Shown in pieces: positions 22,494-31,487 of a stretch of 64,000 bases of DNA (the first letter of the stretch is position 1; each line of letters starts with the position of its first letter). The stretch lies in the NCBI GenBank assembly GCA_011947345.1, contig JAAVTG010000644.1:124001-188000 (forward strand), in the 5' to 3' direction. The notes beneath the pieces are model-generated. The model made no database searches. It was not told where the DNA came from and saw only the letters and a list, made by a program, of their open reading frames with translations. The position numbers and the translations under genes were made by a program. Source of the DNA: Phytophthora quininea (taxonomy: Eukaryota > Oomycota > Peronosporomycetes > Peronosporales > Peronosporaceae).

Positions 22494-22571
22494 GGTCTGC
22501 TGTCGTGCTACCTGGGGAGGGTTTATCTTCACACGTCACAGATCGTTGTGATTGGCTAATGTCTGCTAATT

Positions 22572-22588
22572 ACCCATTTTGCATTTCG
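22572..22588 (+). promoter_or_regulatory. Inr-like element of the AP endonuclease gene
   Basis: ACCCATTTTGCATTTCG ends 11 nt before the ATG at 22599. It resembles the oomycete Inr/FPR. Confidence 0.45.
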
Positions 22589-22598
22589 GCGGGAAGCT

Positions 22599-23782
22599 AT
22601 GGTTCGAGCGAGCAAGCGGCTGGCAGAGAAGGCGGTGGCGGTGGCGATCGCCACGAGCCCCAAGAGCAAGAAGCAGAAGACGGTTGTGAAGGCCGTCGTC
22701 GCCAAAGAGACGAGCGTCGAGAAATCGTCCTCCAAGACGGACGCAAAGTCTGTGTGGGGCGCTCTTCGCGGCCCCGAACCCAAAAAGGGTAACTCCATTG
22801 CCTGCAGGACCCATTTCCGACGAGCTCCAAAAGAAAATCGACGAATATCCTACTTTCGAGGGCGTTTCTAAATTAACATGCGACGCCAAACTGAAGCTGG
22901 TCGCATGGAACGTCAACGGCCTGCGCGCAGTCCTAAAGCGCGAGGACAGCGCCCACCTGCGCGCCTACGTGGCGCAGGAAGACCCGGACGTTTTGTGTCT
23001 GAGCGAGACCAAAATCTGCCGCGAGGAGCTCCAGAAATTGGAGGATTTCCTGCCGCAGTACAAACACCAGTACTGGTCCTGCGCCGTCAAAAAGGGTACG
23101 CCAGCACGGCCATTTTCAGTAAGACGGAGCCCATTTCGATCAAAGACGAGATCGTCGTGGGCGAGCACGAGTCCAAGGGCGTTTCTAAAAGGAAAACGAC
23201 GGTAAAGATCAGGAAGGTCGCTTCCTAGCACTCGAGTACCCAAAATTCTGGCTGGTGCACACGTACGTGCCTAATGCTGGAGGGAAGCTCGAGAGATTGG
23301 ACTTCCGCACAAAACAGTGGGATAAGGCCATGCTAAGGGAGATGAAGAAAATGGAGGAGACTAAACCCGTGATCTGGTGCGGGGACTTGAATGTCGCGCA
23401 TCAAGAGATTGACATTCACGACCCCAAGGGAAACAGAAACAAGAGTGCAGGCTTCACAGATGCCGAACGAGAGAGCTTCGGCAGCATCTTGGAGAGCGGC
23501 TTTGTGGACACGTTCCGACACTTGCATCCGGACAAGCAAGAGTTCTCCTACTTTGGCTACCGCAATAATATGCGTGCAAAGAACAAAGGCTGGAGACTCG
23601 ACTATTTCGTCGTGTCGGAGAAGTTGATGCCGGCGGTGGTGAGTTTCCGTTTCTTCTTGCTTTTGCTAGTGTTTCCATGCTGATACGTGTCGTACCATGT
23701 TACAGAAAGCGTCTTACATTCGAGGGGTGTCATCGGCAGTGACCACTGCCCTGTTGGTCTGGAACTCGGCGAAATTGCCTGA
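22599..23782 (+). CDS. AP endonuclease / exonuclease III (APEX1-like), multiple frame breaks
   Basis: A base-excision-repair enzyme that cuts DNA 5' of abasic sites. ATG 22599 begins a Lys/Ala-rich nuclear-type leader (KSKKQKTVVKAVV). The catalytic domain has all key segments: LVAWNVNGLRAVLK (Asn), VLCLSETKI (Glu), VIWCGDLNVAHQEID (Asp, Asn), RLDYFVVSEK and IGSDHCPVGLEL (Asp, His). Reaching them needs frame changes at about 22789-22807 (a 19-nt GT-AG segment), about 23090 (AAAAAGGG run), about 23190 (TAAAAGGAAAAC) and about 23727 (GGGG). A normal 66-nt intron runs from the GTGAGT donor at 23639 to the ACAG acceptor at 23704. Because every catalytic residue survives and most shifts sit in homopolymers, I favour sequence error over decay. 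The stop at 23782 lies 91 nt from the convergent ZZ gene. Confidence 0.8.
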
Positions 23783-23872
23783 AGCAGTAGCGAAGTGGTT
23801 ACAGAAAGCGATTTGTTTGTAGTGCACAACAGACACAGCAAAGTTCACTGACAAATACAAGGCTACCACCAT

Positions 23873-26239
23873 TCAGAACGTTTCAATGTTGACTTGGTTG
23901 TTCTTCTCATCACTGGGGTCCACGTCTTTGAAGTGGTGGGTGCTGTCATCACGTGGCGTGAGCACTTCGCTGCTTCGTTCTGAGCTCTGTCGGGCGTTCT
24001 CACCCTCCTCGCCTTCGCTTTGTCGGACCTGGTCTCGTTGCACGAAGGGCGACGTCGATCGGTACTTGTCCGAGATCCACAAGCGCAGAGTCTCAATATA
24101 CGCGCCGTCGTCCTCTTCACTGCCCACACTGTCGTCTTCCAGCTCAATCTCCGTCATGATCTTGATATCAGTCCGATGACTGCACACGCTCATTAGCATC
24201 GGAACGAAGATCTTGCGGACATCGCGAGTGATGCTCGGCATTTCGAGCGCTCGGGCCTTCAGATCCCGCGAGCTTTTGCCGTTGACGATATCCGCCACCC
24301 AGTTGAGGCAGAAGCTGTACATGCGGAGGTTGGAGCGGCAGATCTCGAAGCGCATGAGCTCCATCAGATCGATCTCCTTGGCCAACCGCGAGCAGCGTTT
24401 AAGCACAAGGTCCTCTGTGCAGTAGAAGAGGTCGTCCGAGTTTTCCAGTCCATGGCCCCCTCGAGAGTAGCAGGTCTTGCACAAGCTAAAGCCCACACAT
24501 CTCTCGCACGAGTAGCGCTCGCCAACAATCGGCGCCATCTTGCAGTACTGGCAGGACGTGCCTTCGTGGATGAATTTGGAGTTTTTGAACGTCGTCACAC
24601 GCTGCTTGGCACCGGCTGCCATCGTTCCAAGCAGTTTGGCAGCGCCTAAACCGCCGCCCAAGCCACGCCATTTGCGGCTCGACGGGGAGACAAGCGGCAC
24701 CTCCCCAGCCTCTGAAGAAGAGTCCATGTCTTCGGTACTGTGCTCACTCCCTTCTCGTGGTGATGAATCGGGGACAAGTTCGCCATCCTTCGGCTTTGAC
24801 ACATAAATCGCTTTGTTTGCACTAAGTTCCCGCACACTATGGGGCACGAGTTCACCTGCATTCTGGCCGGACGGACCCGTGAACGAGTGACCCTTACCGA
24901 AGCGCTTCTCGCCGGGCATGTTCCCAGCAAGGACAGAGTCACGACGCCGCTCGATTTTGATGCGGACGTCTGTCACCAACGTTCGGCGCTCCAGTGTAGC
25001 GTACGTGATCCTCAACGAGTGGTGAGCCTTAAGCAGAGGGATGAGGAAGCCGCGGAGCTCTTCTTGTCTGGCTGTCGGCACCGCGTTGAGCAGAATCTGA
25101 GACTCGTTAACCTGCTGAGCAGAAGCAGGATCCAACAAGTTTGTTAAGATGTGTCGCGCATTCTCCTGCGACTCGTACGGCAGCTTGGCAATGAGCTCGT
25201 GAATCTTTTCAAGGGCAAGCTCTTCGTCAAAGCTGCGAGCTGCTCGAAGGGAACGATCGTCCGTCCAGTCTCGAACCACGTGGTCTGCCCTGGGATCGAT
25301 CGGTGGCAGTGAAGTGTCCGGTAAACTCGACTCGGGAGTACCAGGAGTAACAGGAGCCTCCTCGTCGAATTCGTCTTCATGAGCCTCGCTCAGGCGACTA
25401 CCGTCCTTACTCATATGCAGTCTGTCTTCAGGTCCGAACCCCACCGTACTGGACGTAGCACTCGAGCTACGTCTCGACTGCTGCAAATGAGCCATCAACT
25501 CATCCACCTGGTCCTGCTTGTCCTTGAGTCTCTGCATTCCAGCTTCGTGCTCCTCTCTCAGCGCTTGCTCTAACCCTTGAATGAGTTCCTTTTGAGCGCT
25601 CGCTTGCTCTTCCATTGTCTCCAGCTCTTCGCTCCTCTTGGTCAAGTCGTCGATCAGCTTCGAGTTCTCCGCCATGAGTGCACTAATCTCTGCATTAAAC
25701 TTCTTGTTGTCGTCCATCCGAGCAGCTCTCTCCGCCTGCAAAAGCGCCTCTCCTTGGTCATTGCTCTTCCTCCCTGACCCACTCTCCTCTATCCTCGGAA
25801 CACTCTTCTCTTCTAGTAGAGGACGCATGCGACCAGGATAAAGGAATCTAACGCGAGGGTCTTTCTCTAGGAACTCCTCCACTGCGTAGGCGAAGCATCG
25901 CCACCCAGGGACTTTCAAAATACCTCGCGTTGTGTAGTAGTCGAAGACGTCGCCCAGTTTAATGTTGGCGTACTGGTAGTCGATCCACCTGCCGTCGGTC
26001 CACTGCGCACTGATGTCTCCGACTTTCTTGTCGTAGAGCTCTCGAACGAACGCAAACAAACACCTCTCTCGCTCGTTCGGGTGGGGACACTGCAGTCGAG
26101 TGCCGAGCGTGAACTGCCAGTAGAACGTCTCGGAGGTGGGGCGGAAGATGTCGCGACGGTGGCCGCTCCATCGGAACCATCGAGCCGAGTCATCTTGCAC
26201 CTCGACGATCGGGAAGGAGCTGCCGGACGTGTCCGTCAT
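23873..26239 (-). CDS. ZZ-finger coiled-coil protein with extra N-terminal domain (ZZ1)
   Basis: An uninterrupted frame; I choose ATG 26239 (MTDTSGSSFPIVEVQDD, about 788 aa) because similarity to copies a and b begins there, although the frame is open 69 codons further upstream. Residues about 10-135 hold the unnamed W-rich domain (WFRWSGHRRDIF ... NIKLGDVFDYYTT ... EKDPRVRFLYPGR). Residues about 150-265 are a charged coiled coil. A conserved helical block follows (LPPIDPRADHVVRDW, KLPYESQENARHILTNLLDP, ERRTLVTDVRIKIERRRDSV). A ZZ-type zinc finger lies at about residues 555-600 (SCQYCKMAPIVGERYSC, then C-x2-C, C-x2-C and GGHG), and a last helical region ends in an acidic tail. ZZ fingers bind peptides; the protein may be a scaffold. 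No enzyme motif is visible. Confidence 0.75.
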   Translation of the reverse strand: MTDTSGSSFPIVEVQDDSARWFRWSGHRRDIFRPTSETFYWQFTLGTRLQCPHPNERERCLFAFVRELYDKKVGDISAQWTDGRWIDYQYANIKLGDVFDYYTTRGILKVPGWRCFAYAVEEFLEKDPRVRFLYPGRMRPLLEEKSVPRIEESGSGRKSNDQGEALLQAERAARMDDNKKFNAEISALMAENSKLIDDLTKRSEELETMEEQASAQKELIQGLEQALREEHEAGMQRLKDKQDQVDELMAHLQQSRRSSSATSSTVGFGPEDRLHMSKDGSRLSEAHEDEFDEEAPVTPGTPESSLPDTSLPPIDPRADHVVRDWTDDRSLRAARSFDEELALEKIHELIAKLPYESQENARHILTNLLDPASAQQVNESQILLNAVPTARQEELRGFLIPLLKAHHSLRITYATLERRTLVTDVRIKIERRRDSVLAGNMPGEKRFGKGHSFTGPSGQNAGELVPHSVRELSANKAIYVSKPKDGELVPDSSPREGSEHSTEDMDSSSEAGEVPLVSPSSRKWRGLGGGLGAAKLLGTMAAGAKQRVTTFKNSKFIHEGTSCQYCKMAPIVGERYSCERCVGFSLCKTCYSRGGHGLENSDDLFYCTEDLVLKRCSRLAKEIDLMELMRFEICRSNLRMYSFCLNWVADIVNGKSSRDLKARALEMPSITRDVRKIFVPMLMSVCSHRTDIKIMTEIELEDDSVGSEEDDGAYIETLRLWISDKYRSTSPFVQRDQVRQSEGEEGENARQSSERSSEVLTPRDDSTHHFKDVDPSDEKNNQVNIETF

Positions 26240-26558
26240 GATCGCCGCTAAAAGCACCACGCAAGAAGCACGGTTCACAGGAACCGGGGAAATGATTTGA
26301 ACGTCTCCGACCTCGACTGCAGAGTCTGACTCACTCACCCCAGCGTGGCTCTCAATTGGCACGAGTTCCAACGAGCGAGGGCGTCGGCAGCACCATCCGT
26401 CCATGCCAGGGACAACTGGTTCCTGCTTCCAACTGTCCTCTGCCATGTGGGGACGTTCCTGCTGGCCGAACGGAAGGCATCAACTCATCTCTTCGGCTTT
26501 TATTCTACCTCGACACCTCCTCTCCTCCATTCGACACACATAACTGAAGCTCTTCTTA

Positions 26559-29021
26559 CTAGAACTGGTCGCTGAAATTGCGGTTGCGCTCCATGTGACC
26601 AGGCTGACTGCTGGCTTCGGCTTCGGCTTCGTGCGGGTCGTAGCCAGGATACTCGTCGTCTTGTACTTCGAACTCCAAGGGCTCTTGACTTTCGCGAGGA
26701 GTGAGATTTTCCTCCTCGCTGCGATCGTCTCCCCGCTCTGCCTTCAGCATTTCCATCCCCCTCAACATCGCTGCCTTCCTCTCCTTCCTCACCTTCGCGG
26801 TATTTGAGCAGACTCCTCTCTACGAACGGCGACGTGGTGCGGTACTGGTCGGCCACCCAAATGCGCAACGTCTCCAAGAAACGACCGTCGCCCTCACTGA
26901 GGGAGCCTCGCACTACACTACGAACGGATGCAGAGTTATCGTCCTCGAGTTCCCACTCGGTCTTGACCTCGATGTCTTCTCGGTCACTACACACGCGCAT
27001 GAGCAAAGGCACAAAGATCTTCCGCACATCCCGTCGGATGCTTGGGATTTCCAAGGCTCGGGCCTGCAAGTCTCTCGAGCTTTTGCCGTTGACAATGTCC
27101 GCCAGCCAGTTGAGACAGAAGCTGAACTTCCGCAGGTTGGAGCGGCAGATCTCGAAGCGCAAGAGTTCCAGCAGATCGATCTCCTCCACCAGACGTGGAC
27201 AGCGAGCGAGCACGAGCTCTTGCACGCGGTAGAACATCTCGTCCGAGTTCTCCAGGCCGTGGCCACCCAGCGAGTAGCAGTTCTCGCACAAGTCGAAGCC
27301 CACACAGTTCGAGCACGAGTAGCGCTCTCCGACAATGGGCGTCATCTTGCAGAACTGGCACGACGTACCTTCGTGCGTGAACTTGCTGTTCTTGAACGTA
27401 GCAGCTACGCGTTGCTTGGCGCCTGCTGCCATCGTTCCGATCAACTTGGCAGCCGTCAAGCCGCGCCACTTGCGAGTGGACAGCGTGACGTCGGGGACAT
27501 CGCCGCCCGCCTCGGACGAAGAGTCCATGTCTTCCGTGGTGTGTTCGCTGCCTTCCGTCGGGGAGGAAGCAGCGACTGGCACTGCGTCCACGTGCTTGGG
27601 CTTTGACACATAGATGGCTTTGTTGCCAGTGCTGACTGTACGAGGGTTGTGAGGGACTAGCTTGCTCACATCGTCCGGAGACGGGCCCAAGAAAATGTGG
27701 TCCTTTCCGAACCGCTTCTCTCCAGGCACGTTGCCGCCCAGAACAGAGTCACGACGGCGCTCAATCATGATGCGGACGTCTGTGACTAAAGTACGCCGCT
27801 CCATCGTGGCAAAGTTGATTCGCAGCGCGTGGTGCGCCTTCAGCAGTGGGACGAGGAACTCGCGGAGCTCTTGCTGTCGCTCCGACGAGACCGCACGCAG
27901 CAAGATCTGCGTGTCGTTAATCATCTCGGAGGTGGACTCTGGGTCCAACAGGTCCGTCAAAACGCGACGAGCACCTTCCTGCGACTCGTACGGCAGTTTA
28001 GTGATCACTTCGTGCAGTCTGTCAAAGTCCAGCGCCTCGTCGAAGCTGCGTGCGGCGCGGATCTTGCGCTCCTCCACCCAGTCCCTCACGACCTGGTCGG
28101 CCGTCGGGTCAATGGGTGGCAGCAGTCCCCCAGCCGAGATAGGAGGCGGCGTTCCCGGTGGAGTGTCCGGCTCCTCATCACTACCGAGAGGTTCCTGGCC
28201 CTCACTGACCCTGCTCTTCTGCAGTTTGTCGGTGGGTCCAAAGCCCACGGTATCTCGTCCCTCTTCCTCTGCTTGAGCCAGCAGCGCAGCCACACTGGAC
28301 CTGCGCCTCAGCTGCAGCTGCTGGATCTGCTTCTCCAGCTCCACCACTCGGTCCTGTTTCTCCTTGAGCCTGGCCATACCGGCCTCCTGCTCCTCCTTCA
28401 GAGCTTGTTCTAGCCCTTCAATGCGCCCTTTGTGGGCGTTCACCTGCTCCTCCTGACGCACTATCTCCTCGTCCTTCCTGTCTACGTCCTTGAGCAGCAG
28501 AGCGTTTTCCGCTTTCAAGGCTGCGATCTCCGCATTGAAGCTCTCGGTCTCCTGCTTCCTGGCAGCTCGTTCTGCCTGTAAAGCCGCGTCCGTGTCTTCG
28601 TTGCTCTTCCTCTCAGCTGCTAGAGCTGCAGCCACTTCTTCCCGCTGCGTCTGTGCTTTCGCAGCCTCTAATTGTTTGGCTCGCTGCTTCTTATTGGCAG
28701 CTTCTAACGCACTAACTAGGCCTCGTAGCGCCGCCCCTCCTCCTCTTTGAACTTGATCTCCTGTTGGAGGAAGGCGATCTGCTTGTGAGACGCGTCCAGC
28801 TTGCCCGTTTCGAGCGCCAGCAGCTCGTTCTCGCGGAAGACGTACTCGAACTTCTTCTTCCAGCGCGACAGGTCCTTCTTGAGGCTCACGTAGTTCTTCT
28901 CGTAGATCTGCAGCTCGCTGATCTTGGTGGCCAGCTCCTCCTGCGTCGCCCGCAGCGTCTCCTGCGCGGCGGCGCGCTGCGCGTAGCGCGCCTGATTGCT
29001 GTTGGCGTCGTCCTCGCCCAT
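26559..29021 (-). CDS. ZZ-finger coiled-coil protein, canonical N-terminus (ZZ2), two frame breaks
   Basis: ATG 29021 starts MGEDDANSNQARYAQRAAAQ, then a long coiled coil (EELATKISELQIYEKNYVSL, FEYVFRENELLALETGKLD). The frame shifts near 28725 (around GAGGCCTAGTTAG) into ALEAANKKQRAKQLEAAKAQ and continues as coiled coil. It then has the same blocks as ZZ1: LPPIDPTADQVVRDW, KLPYESQEGARRVLTDLLDP, ERRTLVTDVRIMIERRRDSV, and a ZZ finger at about residues 548-595 (CQFCKMTPIVGERYSCSNC). A second shift near 26785 gives the acidic tail ERGDDRSEEENLTPRES and the stop at 26559, matching the LTPRD ending of ZZ1. ZZ1 and ZZ2 are tandem paralogues, but only ZZ1 has the extra N-terminal domain. ZZ2 would be about 820 aa. 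Confidence 0.7.
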
Positions 29022-29419
29022 TGCTGGGGAAGAGCGACAACTGATTTTGGCTGGTCCTTCCTCTGGACTCGACTGGAGAGGGGTTATTTAACGGACAAGA
29101 GGGTTTTGTATACTGTGCGAAATAGCAGATTAGCTGACAAGCAGATGGTATGGCAGCAAAAATGATGAAGAAACCTTTGCGCTGATGGAGGGAATTGGTC
29201 TTGCTCCAAGGACAAGCGTCTCGGGTAGCACGTTGGAATAACACCGCTTCCAGAGGTAGATCATAGATCGAGGATAGAAGCTTGGCATGAGCTCGATGCC
29301 TTTGGTGATACTTTACCGTGAACCAGTCCAACGTCATGTTCCAGCTGGTTGCGGGTAGATCACTTGCCACGTGGGTCTCGCCTGGCTTGCCAGCAATGCT
29401 GGCCGACATTCCGCACCTG
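29022..29419. other. Spacer between FR A remnant and ZZ2
   Basis: Upstream region of ZZ2. A reading frame stays open through it by chance, but composition and motifs do not support coding. The similarity to FR A ends at about 29425. Confidence 0.4.
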
Positions 29420-31110
29420 TGCTCGTCGTCCACCTTCTTCACGAGCTCGTTCATGTTCGGGCGGTGGCCCACGTCCACTTGGTACTCGGCAATCAGATCA
29501 CGGACAGTGTGAACGTCGGTAGCGTACTGCTTGACTCCCGCCGACGCCACCAGAGCACCAGACGCCCCCGTGCACACCTTGTCCTCGACGAAAGCGAACG
29601 CGTATACCGCGCCACCGACACGCCCATGACCAACACGATCTCGATAAAGCTCTGCAGCGCCCACAGCTTGGCGTTGTGCGCCTGGATCTTGTTGCCGTAG
29701 CGGACGATGGTCCAGAGGACGACTGTGAGCAGGAACGCCACCGTGTACGCGGCCAGTTTGACCGGCGAGGACTGCAGCGGTTGAGTGAATGGCTGCAGGG
29801 TCTTCTTGGTCACGGCCGTGTCGTAGCTCGTGGCCGTCGTGTGCGGTTTGCCGGCCAGTCGGTCGTGGTCGATGCGTTGGTCGAGTTGCTCGTCAGTCGG
29901 GGCGCGGATGAGACTGAACTTCAGTCACTGAAGTGCAGGCTGAAGAACTGCTCCTGCGGGTCCAGCTCCTTGATCTGCATCAGCAGTGGATGGATCTCCT
30001 CCAGCAGTGACAGCTCGCGGAACGTGAAGATGAAGAAGATCTTCTGTCGGAGCGACTCGCCACGCCGCACTTTGGCCACAATGTCCTCCAGGATCGACAA
30101 CATCGGCGTCATACCGATACCGCCACCGATGAGGCAGACCGTCGAGTACTCGTTGTACAGTTCGAGTGAGGCGCCGTAATAGCCGTCCACAGAGACACGG
30201 GAGCACATTCGTGCTCTTGCACTCGTCCGAGTACTTGACGAGCTGTTGGGTCCAGTCTCCGAGCGACTTAAGCAAGATCGTGATGGTGTCCGAGCTTGAG
30301 TTTGGCGACGACCCGATGGTGAACGGGTGCCACTGCAGTTTGGAGATGGCGGGCCCGTTCAGGTAGACAAACTGACCGACTTTAAAGTCACCGGCGGCGG
30401 TGGTGGAGCGGGAGACGACGATCTTGACCATGTCGTGTGAGAGTGTCGTGAACTCACGGACTGCCACTGGGGTGAACCCTTTGGCGCTAGAGAGAGAGCG
30501 CGGTTGAAGGCGTACAGCATGACGGACGGGAAGAGCCATGAGATCATGGGGCTCCAGTGCAGCGCCACGAAGACGGTGGCGACGATGAAGAGGTGATGCA
30601 CGGAGTAGAACGTGTTGAACATTTTGCGACGCACCCGCGACATCGACGTGGCTCCGATCAGTAGGAAGCACAGCAGCGCGATCTGCCCGAAGAAGTTCAT
30701 CAGTCGCTTCTTGGCGGACTGCTCGCCGAGGTTGCAGTTGGAACACGGCATGGCATTCTCGACCCACTTCTTCTCCTTAATCCACTCCCAGTAGTAGCCA
30801 ATGCAGTGCAGCAGTGCAGTGACCGTGACGATGACACCCACCCAGCGGTGGTACTTAAAGCCGTTGGCGTACGAGATGTTGAGGAACTCCATCCAGACGC
30901 AGTTGCGGGTCGCCGGCAGGAAGAGGAAGGCCATGTTGTAGATGCAGACGTAGCCAAAGCTGAGCGCGATCATCTCGAGGTAGTCGTCGAACTGCAAGTG
31001 CTCTGTCGGCGGGAGCCTGCTCTTGATCTTCTTGACGCGAGCGCGGTAGAAGTACTGGAAGACATAGATATTGCCTCCGATGAGGAAGCCCGCGAAGACC
31101 TGTCTCGTTC
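29420..31110 (-). pseudogene. FR A: ferric reductase/NADPH oxidase-like, truncated and frame-broken
   Basis: Reading leftward: GFLIGGNIYVFQYFYRARV (31095-31040), heme-binding helices with YHRWVGVIVTVTALLHCIGY and TFYSVHHLFIVATVFVALHW (30997-30500), a frame shift near 30495, the FAD-binding segment ISKLQWHPFTIGSS, a shift near 30200, and the NAD-binding segment VCLIGGGIGMTPMLSILEDI. At 29926-29913 a 14-nt insertion adds SD and a stop. The next segment (29813-29640) encodes PVKLAAYTVAFLLTVVLWTI, the first of two inserted helices. The last segment runs to NMNELVKKVDDEH (about 29425), where similarity to the paralogues ends. The N-terminal TM region and the end of the NAD lobe are missing. Compared with FR B and FR D it is non-functional. 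It is head to head with S1, about 380 nt away. Confidence 0.85.
29913..29926 (-). repeat. 14-nt palindromic insertion in FR A
   Basis: Read on the minus strand the insertion is GACTGAAGTTCAGT, placed between CTTCAGT and CTCATC. Paralogues FR B and FR D go directly from CTTCAG(C/T) to CTCA. It creates an in-frame TGA. The same insertion is at 39723-39736. Confidence 0.8.
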
Positions 31111-31447
31111 GTCAAATACACAATCGCTTAAATACGCCAAGACTGCTGTCTTGATGCGATACTACCGAGCGAGTCCTGTGCGGCGCTCCCCATCTTCGTC
31201 AACGTGCCATGCGGAGCGAATCTCCGCGGGCGAATGGCTGGCAGTCGCGCTCTCGCTTTCAGCAGTCATGCGTCAGATTCGACCAGCACATCTCCGGCAA
31301 AATCGTGTTGGCACAAAGCCGCCCAGCGGCCATTTCACAGCGATTTGCCTGTCCGCTCTAATTTTTCGTGTTGTCCAGAACACGCTGTTCAACCGATCGA
31401 CCGGCGGATCCTAACCACAAACCCCTCAGCAACGATCATGATCCCAT

Positions 31448-31463
31448 TCATTCGCCAATTCGC
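31448..31463 (+). promoter_or_regulatory. Inr-like element of S1
   Basis: TTCATTCGCCAATTCG (approximate limits) ends about 25 nt before the ATG at 31488 and fits the oomycete initiator pattern. Confidence 0.5.
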
Positions 31464-31487
31464 AGAGACCGCCGGTAGTCGACCACG

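Noticed and set aside
23873..29021. Considered a CRISPR or other tandem array because of the repeated similar blocks
   Set aside because: The similarity is between two long paralogous proteins, not short spaced repeats.
26500..29664. A 1054-codon minus-strand ORF joining the FR A C-terminus to ZZ2
   Set aside because: Between 29420 and 28730 its translation is arginine- and alanine-rich shadow of the ZZ2 coiled coil or spacer. The 29021 frame gives a natural coiled coil there, so the continuity is chance.
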